NCBI RefSeq assembly: GCF_900094545.1
Contig: NZ_FMAH01000028.1
Span: 31,427 to 95,426 of the forward strand
DNA: 64,000 nt
Reading direction: 5' to 3'
From: Martinezella miluonensis
Lineage (GTDB): Bacteria > Pseudomonadota > Alphaproteobacteria > Rhizobiales > Rhizobiaceae
In this document: positions 19,341-28,352 of the stretch, one piece after another
Position numbering within the stretch: position 1 is the first letter of the stretch
How the letters are laid out: the number at the start of each line of letters is the position of its first letter
The notes under the pieces: generated by a model
What the model was told of the DNA's origin: nothing
Database searches by the model: none
Seen by the model: only the letters and a program-made list of their open reading frames with translations
Position numbers and translations under genes: made by a program

Positions 19341-20846
19341 CTACGGGATCGTCGCCGTCCCTCCACCCACCTTCTTCAGAACAAGAAGCGTGCAGACATA
19401 GATGGCGCCGCCCGAGACCACCTGCAGCAGCACCGTCAACACGCGCTGCATGCTGAGCGATCCGGCGAAATAGCCGAGCGCGGTGACTGCTGCCGCCATC
19501 AGCGCGACTGCTATCGCAACATAGCCGCTCTTGCGCATGATCTCTGCCCAGCCAAGACCCCCATAGCATTTCTGCAGACGCATCGACGTTAGGAAGGCGA
19601 CCAGGGAGGCTACGCATTGCCCCCACGCCGCAGCGACGACGCCGAAAGGTGCGAGCGCCAGGACAAGCGCGACGGAAACCACGGCATTGAACAGCAGAGC
19701 GGGCGGCATGCGCCTGATATTGCCTGACAAGGATAGCAGCGCTTCCGTAACATAACCCGGCATCAACAGAACCTGCTTCACCGACAGGATCGCCACGAGA
19801 ATCGCCGCCGGTGCCCATTTCTCGCCGAGCACGATGTCGATCAGATCGGACGATATCAGCGAAAGGCCGAGATAGACCGGCGTGGAGATCGCCATGAGAA
19901 CCATCATGAAAACGGTCGCGGACGGGCCGATATCCCGAGCCTGCCTTCCATCCGAGCCGATCCCCAGCGCCGAGCGGCGAAACAGTGTCCAGGCAAGCAT
20001 GCGCGCCGGCTCGCCGATAAGTTCTGAAAATGCCGCCACGATGCGCTCGGCCACCCGAAAATAGCCCGCCTCCGTAAGCCCGAGAAAGCTGCCGATCGCG
20101 AGCGTTCCGGAATAGGAGCGCAGGAAGAGGATCAGCCGGTTCGACAGGATGTGACCTGAAAACCCGAGAACCTCGCGTGCAAAGGGCCAGGTCAAATGCA
20201 GTCTTGGACACCAACCGAGCACGGCTGCCGAACCGGCAAGGCAGACCAATTGCGAAACGAGCCGGCCGGCGGCAAGGGAAAAGACATTCCACCCGAGCCA
20301 AAGCCCGAGCATCGTCACGCACAGGCCCGCAATCTCGCTCGCTATCCGGATAATGGACTGCTTGCGCAGCAGGCCGCGAGCAATCAATAGCCCCTCATAG
20401 ACCGCATAAAGCGACGCCGGCAAAAACCAGCAACTGAAAAGAGCCAGGAGAAGCGCTTCGTGCGGCCGGTGGAAAAGAAACCAGGCGATGGCGGCGCTGA
20501 ACGCCCCGATGATCGTCACAAGCACGCCGGCAAGGATCGAGATCGTGCCGATCTGGTCGAGTTCCCGGTCGGTACACTCGGCCTTCATGACAAACTCGCC
20601 CCACCCGCCTTCCGCGATCACGACAAGCATGACCACGATAGCGGAGCTGAACGCGTAGAGGCCGAATTCTGCCGATTCCAACGCGCGCGCAGCAACAAGG
20701 AAGATCAGAAGCTGCACGGCCTGCGAAACGATTTTCGAGACGAGCGTCGATGCTCCGTCGCCGATTACCGCCGGCGTACGGGAGCGAAGCCAATGTTTCA
20801 GACTGGCCCAACCAACACCTTTAGGGCGAGGCGATAGGCTATCCAT
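19341..20846 (-). CDS. Wzx-like lipopolysaccharide/oligosaccharide flippase
   Basis: About 501 residues with a dozen or more hydrophobic segments, for example VQLLIFLVAARALESAEFGLYAF and AIVVMLVVIAEGGWGEF. This is the MATE/MOP-type polysaccharide translocase pattern, moving lipid-linked repeat units across the inner membrane. The reading frame extends 46 codons further upstream, but ATG 20846 (MDSLSPRPKG) starts a family-length protein behind GGTGGTGGG. It is likely the Wzx partner of the ExoY-like, ExoP-like and ExoF-like products encoded next to it. A 336-codon open frame inside it is a shadow. Confidence 0.85.
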   Translation of the reverse strand: MDSLSPRPKGVGWASLKHWLRSRTPAVIGDGASTLVSKIVSQAVQLLIFLVAARALESAEFGLYAFSSAIVVMLVVIAEGGWGEFVMKAECTDRELDQIGTISILAGVLVTIIGAFSAAIAWFLFHRPHEALLLALFSCWFLPASLYAVYEGLLIARGLLRKQSIIRIASEIAGLCVTMLGLWLGWNVFSLAAGRLVSQLVCLAGSAAVLGWCPRLHLTWPFAREVLGFSGHILSNRLILFLRSYSGTLAIGSFLGLTEAGYFRVAERIVAAFSELIGEPARMLAWTLFRRSALGIGSDGRQARDIGPSATVFMMVLMAISTPVYLGLSLISSDLIDIVLGEKWAPAAILVAILSVKQVLLMPGYVTEALLSLSGNIRRMPPALLFNAVVSVALVLALAPFGVVAAAWGQCVASLVAFLTSMRLQKCYGGLGWAEIMRKSGYVAIAVALMAAAVTALGYFAGSLSMQRVLTVLLQVVSGGAIYVCTLLVLKKVGGGTATIP

Positions 20847-21131
20847 CAACCCACCACCATGGAAGGTAGATGTAAGTGAAAACTCGTTCTCACGCTCCTT
20901 GGTTGATAATTTCCGCCGACGTGCAGCATGTAACTGCGCAATTGTTTCCAGTCTTGCTCCTGATAAAAGGCACAGCGCTCCCATTCAGGACACGATTCCG
21001 CGTAATGAAATATTGTCTGTGGACGGGGCAAGTCGGAGCTAGACGTTTTTGTTTCACAGAAGTTATTGTTCCGAACACCAGAGTCGGATCTAAATTCTTG
21101 GCGGTGAAAAAAGGGCTTGCCGGCAATTGCC

Positions 21132-21290
21132 ATGCAAAACCAAGCAGAGCAGCTTATGAATGACGATAAGCATGATCCCAACGCCTCGAAGCAGCAAGGC
21201 GGATCGCGCCAGAAATATCTGCTTCGCTGGATTTTGGTGATCTTCTGCCTTGCCGTGTGGATCGCCATGGCCGCGCTTCTCATTTGGTGA
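21132..21290 (+). CDS. Possible 52-residue single-pass membrane protein
   Basis: A short frame encodes a hydrophilic N-terminus rich in Asp, Lys and Gln (about 27 residues), then one membrane span LLRWILVIFCLAVWIAMAAL, and ends in IW. It overlaps the 3' end of the convergent exoY-like gene by 11 bases. Initiation is uncertain: ATG 21132 lacks a clear ribosome-binding site and ATG 21156 would give 44 residues. By position it recalls ExoX/PsiA-type small membrane inhibitors beside exoY in rhizobia, but it is shorter and I see no sequence evidence for that role. Confidence 0.4.
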   Translation: MQNQAEQLMNDDKHDPNASKQQGGSRQKYLLRWILVIFCLAVWIAMAALLIW

Positions 21291-21972
21291 GACGTTCTTT
21301 TTCGTTGCGCGCGAACAGCACGACGCCGACGGTTTTTACCAGAATTGCAAAGTCGGCGCGCAGTGAGCGACTATGGAAATAATCGAGGTCGAACTGAACG
21401 CGCTCCTCATAGGTGGTCTCGGCTCGACGATTGACCTGCCAGAGGCCGGTGATGCCCGGCCGAAGCCCTAGATAGCAATAGAGGTTTGGTCCATAGCGCT
21501 CGAGCTCCGCAGTGACGACGGGACGAGGTCCGACCAGGCTCATGTCGCCGCGCTGAACGTTGAGCAATTGCGGCAACTCGTCTGCGCTGGTCATCCGCAG
21601 GTACTTTCCGAGCCAATGCACGCGCGGATCGCTCTTGAGCTTCTGCGTCGACAACCATTCCTGTCTTCGCGTCTCATCACATGCCAACAGTTCCGCGAGC
21701 TGCCGGTCGGCATCCTTGCGCATCGTGCGGAATTTCAGGCATTCAAACGGGCGTCCGTAACGGCCAATGCGCGAATGGCGGTAAATGATGGGGCGACCGT
21801 CGACCAGAAGCAACGCGATCGCAATTACCAGCAGCGCCGGTGCCAGGAACACCAGTCCCAGCCCGGAAAGAACAAGGTCGACAATCCGTTTGGAGCGGTC
21901 CAGCCGTTCTGCCCGCTTCACCTCGCCGCGAGATCGCTCGCGGTGAGCAACGCTGTCAAAAGTCGATAACAT
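21280..21972 (-). CDS. exoY: ExoY-like undecaprenyl-phosphate sugar-1-phosphate transferase
   Basis: A 230-residue bacterial sugar transferase that starts repeat-unit assembly on undecaprenyl phosphate. After a basic N-terminus comes one hydrophobic segment (DLVLSGLGLVFLAPALLVIA). The cytoplasmic catalytic part has KFRTMRKDAD, LGKYLRMTSADELPQLLNV, MSLVGPRP and LRPGITGLWQVNRR. These are the conserved motifs of the ExoY/WbaP-C family, and the length is normal. ExoY itself uses UDP-galactose; the donor here cannot be read from sequence. It is separated by 130 bases from the GT4 gene upstream on the same strand. Confidence 0.88.
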   Translation of the reverse strand: MLSTFDSVAHRERSRGEVKRAERLDRSKRIVDLVLSGLGLVFLAPALLVIAIALLLVDGRPIIYRHSRIGRYGRPFECLKFRTMRKDADRQLAELLACDETRRQEWLSTQKLKSDPRVHWLGKYLRMTSADELPQLLNVQRGDMSLVGPRPVVTAELERYGPNLYCYLGLRPGITGLWQVNRRAETTYEERVQFDLDYFHSRSLRADFAILVKTVGVVLFARNEKERLTK

Positions 21973-22102
21973 CTCTTTGACCCCTCACCACATCGATGCC
22001 TCTTTCAAAGCTGCCAGCTACCCTCATCCTTGACAATTGACCCTGCGGGCATTGGCCTAGTCCCATTGGCGTAGGGCGCGGGCGCAAGGCTAACCACAAG
22101 CC

Positions 22103-23410
22103 TCAACCGGTTTCGTCGGTCAGCCGACGAGCAGTTGGAAAGTCACCATTTGCCGCCGTCTTCGGGCCTGTCGTGTCGGCGTTTGCGCGTTCAAGAACGC
22201 GGTCGTAGAGAGAGAGCAATGCGTCTCGCCAGGACGTCGGCGTGTGAGCCATCTCGTGTGACCGACGAATGCAATTCAGGCTCATCACGCGAAGCAGCAT
22301 GTCATCGCCGGCAAGCTGGCGTACTCCGCTGGCGAGCATCTCAACTCTGCCGCTTTGAAAGGTCAGTCCACACCCGAGCGAAGCGAGTTCGTCGCCGAGA
22401 AGCGCCGTATCGGGCAAGATCACGGGTATGCCGCTTGTCACGGCCTCAAGCGCTGCCAATCCGAAAGGCTCCGGGACCCGGGATGAAACGATGAGCGCGC
22501 GCGCATCGCGAAGGATACCCCGCATCTCGTCCTTGGACTTCCAGCCATGGATGATAACTTCGGGAAAATCCTTTTCCAGACGAGCCCGGCCAGCGCCATC
22601 GCCTACGACCTGAAGCCTAACGCCGGCAAGCCGTGCCGCGATCGCAGCATCCTCAAATCCCTTTTCCGGCTCCAGCCGTCCGACAAAGAAGAAGTCGCGG
22701 TTCTTCCATGAGTCCGAGGGATGATCGAGGAAAGGTTCAACCGGGTTGCGAATTGTTTCTATGTTGCTCGTCCGGATCTGTCCGCGCGCGAAATAATCGC
22801 GCATGCGTTGATGTACGATGACGATATTGGCGGCTACCTGCTGGATCGGAAAATAATGCTCCCTCACCAGATGACGGGCCGATCTCCAGATTTTCTCGTG
22901 ATAGCCGCGCTTGTCGCAGTTTGTGGTCAAGCAACTGATCGACATCGGCGTCAGAGGGCAGACCTGATTTTTGCGATAATTGGCAAATCCGCCATTTGGA
23001 CAGGAGAGAAAATAGTCATGGGCGTGCAGAACGACACGCTCGCGAACGGGCCATAGAGCGCGGAAAATCGAAGGAGAGAGGATCTTCGACCAACCGTGGA
23101 TGTGATAGATGGTACCCTCCGTATCGGCACGCGAAATCAGGCCGTTGAGGTCGGCATAGGCGCGAGGATTGTAAAGACCGCTGGCAAATGCGCTGAAACG
23201 TGACTGCTGTGTCAACGGCAGCGCGTCGAGATTGATTGTCTCGGACGCCGGCGGATCGGAGCCGACGATATCGCCGGCAAAATATGTCACGGCAATCCCC
23301 GCATCCTGCAGCAAGCCGGCGGACAGGATCGCTAGGTTCGACGCTCCGCCTATCCTGGAGGAACGGTCATTTATGACGACGACGCGATCTAGGCCGGATG
23401 AGCGTGCCAC
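22103..23410 (-). CDS. GT4-family glycosyltransferase
   Basis: About 435 residues with the GT-B two-domain layout. The N-terminal acceptor domain begins RVVVINDRSSRIGGASNLA. The C-terminal donor domain has FFVGRLEPEKGFEDA, VVGDGAGRARLE and EPFGLAALEAVTSGIPVI, the GT4 EX7E region. It probably adds a sugar during EPS repeat-unit assembly. The frame stays open upstream into the neighbouring gene, but GTG 23410, five bases after the preceding stop codon, gives the family N-terminus and avoids overlap. It is cotranscribed with the ExoP-like gene. Confidence 0.8.
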   Translation of the reverse strand: MARSSGLDRVVVINDRSSRIGGASNLAILSAGLLQDAGIAVTYFAGDIVGSDPPASETINLDALPLTQQSRFSAFASGLYNPRAYADLNGLISRADTEGTIYHIHGWSKILSPSIFRALWPVRERVVLHAHDYFLSCPNGGFANYRKNQVCPLTPMSISCLTTNCDKRGYHEKIWRSARHLVREHYFPIQQVAANIVIVHQRMRDYFARGQIRTSNIETIRNPVEPFLDHPSDSWKNRDFFFVGRLEPEKGFEDAAIAARLAGVRLQVVGDGAGRARLEKDFPEVIIHGWKSKDEMRGILRDARALIVSSRVPEPFGLAALEAVTSGIPVILPDTALLGDELASLGCGLTFQSGRVEMLASGVRQLAGDDMLLRVMSLNCIRRSHEMAHTPTSWRDALLSLYDRVLERANADTTGPKTAANGDFPTARRLTDETG

Positions 23411-23414
23411 CGGA

Positions 23415-26400
23415 CTATTCCAATGCTTCGATGTTCTGCGGTGCCAGCCTGCCCTTGAGCAGATCGCGAAACGCGATGGCATTGCCTCTAAGGCGACCTT
23501 TGCGATCAACCCAGGGCTCCGGCCGCCAGACTTTGACAAGATTGGCTATGAGATTGCGGCCGATCTGCATCGTTGCCTGCGGCACGCTCATGGTGCGTTT
23601 GCGCATGAGATAGAGCGGGTTTGCGATCTGCGAATAGCCGAGACGGACGCCGCTCGACCGGCCGCTTTTCGTGCCTAGGTGAACGCCTTCGAGCTGCCTG
23701 GCGCTGACAAGCTGGCCATACTGGGCAACGAGCCTGCTGAAATCGACATCCTCAAGCCAGCCGTAGAAGGGCAGGTTTTCGTCGAACCGCAGACAGGCGG
23801 CTTTGACGATGGCCATGCGGATAGCCATGTTGCAACCATAGCCATTGTAGACTGGCCGGATTTGCATCGCGGCGCCTGATCGCCGCCGATGCTCGCCGTC
23901 GACCAGGCGCAGGCCGTCGCGAACGGAAATGCCCGGGCCGGTGATACCGTCGGCAAGGACCGTGCCGGTGCACATGGCGACATCGGGCTGGAGCTGGAAC
24001 AGCCGCTCCGTTTCCTCGATATAGGTTGATGTCATCAGAAAATCGTCATCCAGGAAAAGGACGACATCCGCGTCCTGGATGCTGTCGAGGATCCGATTTC
24101 GCTGACGGCACAGCCCGCGCTCGCAAATGATCACCCGAACCGGAAAGTCAAGATTCCGCAGGCAAGTTGGATCGATGTCTTCGGGCGAGGAAAGACAGAC
24201 GACAATCTCGTCAGGCTTACGGGTCTGACTGGCGATGTGCGGAAGGATGGACGACAGGATGTCGCGTCGCCCGGCACTTGCTATGCCGACAGCAATCTTG
24301 AGCGGACGAGCCCTGGTATGGCTCGTGAGGCGTCTTGCGGATGCGCGCACCTGGCGCTCCTGTGGCCTGCGGCGCAAAAGCCGCGTCTGGTGGCCTTGAC
24401 GCCTCTCGGAGCTGCGGTTGGCAATGATGCCGAGGATGTTGATCGTCGTCGTACCGAAGCTTGCCAGCGCGTCCGACAGCCTCTCGACGGTCATCTTGTT
24501 CGTCTGTCCGACGACGACGACGATGCCCTCCAGGTAGCTGCAGATGACGCGCGTATCGGCAGAATCCTCGAAAGCCGACATGTCAACGATGACGACCTTG
24601 TATTGCCGCCTCAGCAGATCGATCTCGGCCTTGAGCGCGGGCAGATGTCCATAGCGTTGAAAGGCTGCGACGGATTTCTCTGTCTCATCAACGGTGACGA
24701 CCGGAACGCTGCCTTGTGCGTGCACGATCTCCGCCCCTGGCTCCTGATCGACCTTTGCGACAAGCGGTCCGCTCTCATGGGCGACGGCATAGCGACGCGG
24801 CACATCGTTTATGTTCAGCGCCTCCATGCCGAACTCCGTCCCCGACTCGGTTACGACACAGCTCAGCCTGGCATTGAGGAAGTCCGCATCGACCAATACG
24901 ACCGAGGCGCCCTCGTGCTGGTAGAGCTGTGCAAGATTGGTCGCGATCGTGGTCTTGCCTTCGCCGGTGCCGACCGAGGTTATGCCAACCACCATGGGTG
25001 CGTTGGGTGGAAAGGCAGAATCGATAGAGTGCTTGACGCCGCGCAGAGCTTCGGAGAACTGCGAATAGGGCGTATCGAGCACCGATCTTAGCGGCAGCAT
25101 GGTTCGTCGCCAGCCGGCATTGCCGACCACCATGCTTGCCGGCAGGAAGGACGGGCTGGTATAAACGGGGACATGTCCCAATGAAGTGATCCCCAATTCC
25201 CGCCGCAGCTTTTCATTGGAACTGACGCGACGATCCAGGCCATCTCGCAAAAGCGCCGCCATGACACCCGCCGCCAGGCCGAGCATAACCGCAAACGGCA
25301 GGACGAAGGAGGATTTCGGCCAGGTCTTTGCCAGCGGCACGGCTGCTGCCGTCACGACACGAACGTTGCCAAGCGGAAACGATTCCTTCTGCAGCGCGCC
25401 AATCAGCTGCTGCAAAATGCTCTCATACATCCGGCGATATGTGGTCGCCCGGCTTTCCATCTCCGATAGCTCCACCCGTGCCAGATTCTTGTCCGTTCCG
25501 GCCTCCTTCAAGGAGGACAGTTCATCGCTGAGGAGCTTCTCGCGCGCTTTGGCGATGTCGAGATTAGTCTTGTAGAGCGCTTGGATGCGCTCGAACTCCT
25601 TACGCATGTCTCCCTTTATGCGATCGATTTCCTGCTGCGCAGCAACGATGGCGGGATTGTCGGCATCGTATCGGCCGGCGAGATTGTTCAACTTGATGGT
25701 TGCGGCGCCGAGATCTTCCTGCAGCTTCTGTATCCGCGGATTGCTCATCGTCTCGTCGACATCGCCTTCGACCTTGCCGCCGGCCATAAGCTGGTCGAGG
25801 GTCGCAAGCTTGGCTGTTTCCGCCGCAGTTTGGGCTCCTGCTGCAACGGCCTGACTGCTGATCTCGGACAGCTGCTGCTGATCGAGAGACGAGGTCGCAC
25901 TGACCTCCATGATGCCGTTCCTGGCACGAAATTCTTCGACGCTCATGGCCGCTTCGCGTGCCTGCCGGCCGACTTCGATCAGACGCGTCTCCAGCCATTT
26001 GGCACCGCTTTGTGCCGCCGAGGCGCGTTCCGACAGACCTGTGCTGATATAGGCCTCCGCGATCGCGTTCGCCGTCCGGGCTGCCTTTTCCGGATCAGTC
26101 GAACGATATCCGATCTCCAGAATGTAGGACTGGCCAACACGATTGACCTCGACCCGGGACAGGAACGACGCCATCGTGCGGCGCATCAGGTCGTCTTCGG
26201 TATCTTCGGTCTTAGCGCTTCCATCATCGCCATGATCGAAAAAACTGACAAATGCGCGCAGCTTGTCATGCAGGGCGGCCTGCCAGGACATGCCGCCTAT
26301 GATTTCGGGGTCTTCGGTGAGGTTGAGTTTCTGGACGACGGCGCGTGCCGTCGCCTCGGACTTAACGATCTCGACCTGGCTCGCAATTTCCGCCGCTTCG

Positions 26401-26672
26401 ATGATGACCGTTCCGGTGAAAGCATCCTGTGACACGATGCGCCCTTGGTCGGGATCCATGACGATGCGCGTGCTAGCCGTATAGACCGGTTTGGTCGTCA
26501 CCATGTAGAGGCCGCCGACACCGAGCCCGGCAACTGTAAACACGGTGAAAATCAACCAGTGGCGCTGCAGAAACCGCCAGACGTCGCGAAACGAGATATA
26601 TTCGCTATCTCCCGCGCCTCTGGTGTTAGATGGAGTGCCGCGAAAGCCCTTACCGATCTCGTGAACTGCCAT
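23415..26672 (-). CDS. ExoP-like Wzz/BY-kinase co-polymerase fused to a GT2 glycosyltransferase
   Basis: About 1085 residues. The N-terminal Wzz part has a membrane span HWLIFTVFTVAGLGVGGLYM, a long coiled-coil periplasmic region and a second span near AVMLGLAAGVMAALL. A BY-kinase-like ATPase follows, with Walker A GTGEGKTT (K573), A' VVLVDADF and VVIVDMS. Instead of the usual tyrosine-rich tail there is an Arg-rich linker without tyrosine, then from about residue 790 a GT2 domain (KIAVGIASAGRRD, LFLDDDF near 875, WLEDVDF near 974). ExoP proteins are normally near 750-800 residues. ATG 26672 follows AGTGGGGGC. An in-frame GTG with AGGAG upstream lies near the junction, so a separate GT2 product is also possible. 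Confidence 0.82.
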   Translation of the reverse strand: MAVHEIGKGFRGTPSNTRGAGDSEYISFRDVWRFLQRHWLIFTVFTVAGLGVGGLYMVTTKPVYTASTRIVMDPDQGRIVSQDAFTGTVIIEAAEIASQVEIVKSEATARAVVQKLNLTEDPEIIGGMSWQAALHDKLRAFVSFFDHGDDGSAKTEDTEDDLMRRTMASFLSRVEVNRVGQSYILEIGYRSTDPEKAARTANAIAEAYISTGLSERASAAQSGAKWLETRLIEVGRQAREAAMSVEEFRARNGIMEVSATSSLDQQQLSEISSQAVAAGAQTAAETAKLATLDQLMAGGKVEGDVDETMSNPRIQKLQEDLGAATIKLNNLAGRYDADNPAIVAAQQEIDRIKGDMRKEFERIQALYKTNLDIAKAREKLLSDELSSLKEAGTDKNLARVELSEMESRATTYRRMYESILQQLIGALQKESFPLGNVRVVTAAAVPLAKTWPKSSFVLPFAVMLGLAAGVMAALLRDGLDRRVSSNEKLRRELGITSLGHVPVYTSPSFLPASMVVGNAGWRRTMLPLRSVLDTPYSQFSEALRGVKHSIDSAFPPNAPMVVGITSVGTGEGKTTIATNLAQLYQHEGASVVLVDADFLNARLSCVVTESGTEFGMEALNINDVPRRYAVAHESGPLVAKVDQEPGAEIVHAQGSVPVVTVDETEKSVAAFQRYGHLPALKAEIDLLRRQYKVVIVDMSAFEDSADTRVICSYLEGIVVVVGQTNKMTVERLSDALASFGTTTINILGIIANRSSERRQGHQTRLLRRRPQERQVRASARRLTSHTRARPLKIAVGIASAGRRDILSSILPHIASQTRKPDEIVVCLSSPEDIDPTCLRNLDFPVRVIICERGLCRQRNRILDSIQDADVVLFLDDDFLMTSTYIEETERLFQLQPDVAMCTGTVLADGITGPGISVRDGLRLVDGEHRRRSGAAMQIRPVYNGYGCNMAIRMAIVKAACLRFDENLPFYGWLEDVDFSRLVAQYGQLVSARQLEGVHLGTKSGRSSGVRLGYSQIANPLYLMRKRTMSVPQATMQIGRNLIANLVKVWRPEPWVDRKGRLRGNAIAFRDLLKGRLAPQNIEALE

Positions 26673-26703
26673 GATTGTCGCCCCCACTTTGGCTCGCTTG
26701 TCG

Positions 26704-28041
26704 CTATTGAGACTGACCGGTGTCGGCGGACGAGAGCGCCGTGCCGTCCAGGCTTCCGGAAATGTTGTAATGCACGTCCAAAACATCCCCCGGCTGCAGC
26801 TCGGTCCCCTCTGATACCTTGGCGGCATCGTCCCCTTTGCCGCCTCGGGTTATCCAGTATTCGAGGGGCTGCAGATCGAGCGCCTTCATGCTCTGGCTTC
26901 GTGAAAGCGACGCGCCTGAAATCTGCAGCAGTTGCAGCGTCGTGTTTCGCTTAAGTTTCGTGTCTTCGATTTCGGTCTCCGTGGTCTGCAGCAGTTGGCC
27001 GGCCTCGGTCTTGCGCTGACCTTTGAGATTGAGCGCATCGCGCTCGGTCTCGTTCAGCTTCTGCTTGGCTTGCATTGAGGCAACGACAAGATCCAGCTTG
27101 CCCGCCTGCATCTCAGCGACGATCCGCTCCAGCGAGGTCTTTCGCGATGTGGTCAGGATCTTGGTATCCACCAGCTTCGCGATATCGCTCAATTCGTCCT
27201 GAGCTATCTTCACCTGCTCGTCCTGCGATGACATTTTCTCGTCGAGAATGTTGATTTCGTTGCGCAGCAACGTTTCCAGATCCGCAGCAGCGGCAAGTTG
27301 CTGCCGCAAGGCGTCCGCCCTCGCGTTGAAGAGGTCGACCTCGCTCGTCATGATCAGCCTGATCGCCGATCCCTCGGGAGCAGCTTTGATCTCCGGCGCA
27401 AACGTGATCGTCGGCTGATCGTTGAGTTCGGCCATCAGGCGCGCCCGCCTCGCTCCGAGCTGCTTCAACTGAAGCTCCATGCGGCTGATGTCGCCGGCAT
27501 AGGTGATCTGCTGCGCTTCAGAATAGTCGCCCGTCTGGTTGTAACGACGCTCGCGCCCGCCCGCCATCGCCATTGCCTGCTTCACGGTCAGACCGGGCCT
27601 GAATTCGAGCTCGCCCGGCTTTTCGACCGCGCCCGATACGTAGATCATCGGATATTTGACAACTTGAACGGAGGCCGTCGGCGCCACGGCCAGACCGGTG
27701 ATCTGCTTCAGCTTGTCACCGATATCGGAGCTGATGGCCTCGACGGTCTTGTCACCGACCTGCATTTCCCCGATCATCGGGATCGAGATCGAGCCCGATT
27801 GCGACACGACGTATTCACCGTTGAGCGCAGTCCACTCCTTATATTCGCCGGTCGCGGCGATCCATTCGACGATCGCCACCTTGATCCGGGCTTGCGGCCC
27901 GACATGGTAGAGATCTCTGGCAGCAGCGTCGGCGATGCCGGGCGTGCCCGCACCGGAAAGCAGCAATGCCAGCAACCAGGGCGCCATGGACCGAGGCGGC
28001 ATGAGGAAGGTATGGTAAGGCAAGGTGCGAATTCTAACCAT
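26704..28041 (-). CDS. ExoF-like polysaccharide export protein (SLBB/Poly_export)
   Basis: About 445 residues. A hydrophobic signal-like stretch (APWLLALLLSGAGTPGIADAAA) precedes a polysaccharide-export domain (YHVGPQARIKVAIVEW, GEYVVSQSGSISIPMIGEM) and an SLBB segment (IYVSGAVEKPGELEF). A long coiled-coil region and a C-terminal domain ending LQPGDVLDVHY follow. This matches ExoF of Sinorhizobium, a periplasmic/outer-membrane-linked export factor. Start choice is open: GTG 28095, ATG 28041 and ATG 28002 are all in frame. The ExoP-like gene starts 31 bases after its stop. Confidence 0.82.
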   Translation of the reverse strand: MVRIRTLPYHTFLMPPRSMAPWLLALLLSGAGTPGIADAAARDLYHVGPQARIKVAIVEWIAATGEYKEWTALNGEYVVSQSGSISIPMIGEMQVGDKTVEAISSDIGDKLKQITGLAVAPTASVQVVKYPMIYVSGAVEKPGELEFRPGLTVKQAMAMAGGRERRYNQTGDYSEAQQITYAGDISRMELQLKQLGARRARLMAELNDQPTITFAPEIKAAPEGSAIRLIMTSEVDLFNARADALRQQLAAAADLETLLRNEINILDEKMSSQDEQVKIAQDELSDIAKLVDTKILTTSRKTSLERIVAEMQAGKLDLVVASMQAKQKLNETERDALNLKGQRKTEAGQLLQTTETEIEDTKLKRNTTLQLLQISGASLSRSQSMKALDLQPLEYWITRGGKGDDAAKVSEGTELQPGDVLDVHYNISGSLDGTALSSADTGQSQ

Positions 28042-28352
28042 GAGCCGAAAACTCGCTTTCGTGTCGCTTGCGCCATCGGGAAATGAAGGCGCCACGAAAC
28101 GAGATCAGCAGTCGAACGCATAGCGTGTAAATCCCCTACCAAAGCAACAGGGCTTATCATTTCTGGCAGGGAGGTATGGGCTTCACCAATCTCTTAGTCG
28201 AATGCACATATCCTTGTGTGCAGGCCCTGATCCCCGGCTAAATCTTTCGGTTACTCCCTTCGGCCATTTGTATGCCGTCTCGAACCGATGTGGGCCCTGT
28301 CGCAAACGTTGCCGACTGCACAATGTTGTTGCGACCCACGGAGGGGCGAGCA
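28042..28352. other. Divergent promoter region between exoF-like and GT4 genes
   Basis: About 300 bases separate two divergent EPS genes and should contain both promoters. I recognise no defined operator, riboswitch or hairpin. If the exoF-like gene starts at GTG 28095 the region is correspondingly shorter. Confidence 0.4.

Noticed and set aside
19312..20322. 336-codon minus-strand frame inside the flippase gene
   Set aside because: Same strand but different frame from a clear multi-span flippase; Arg/Gly-rich and without motifs.
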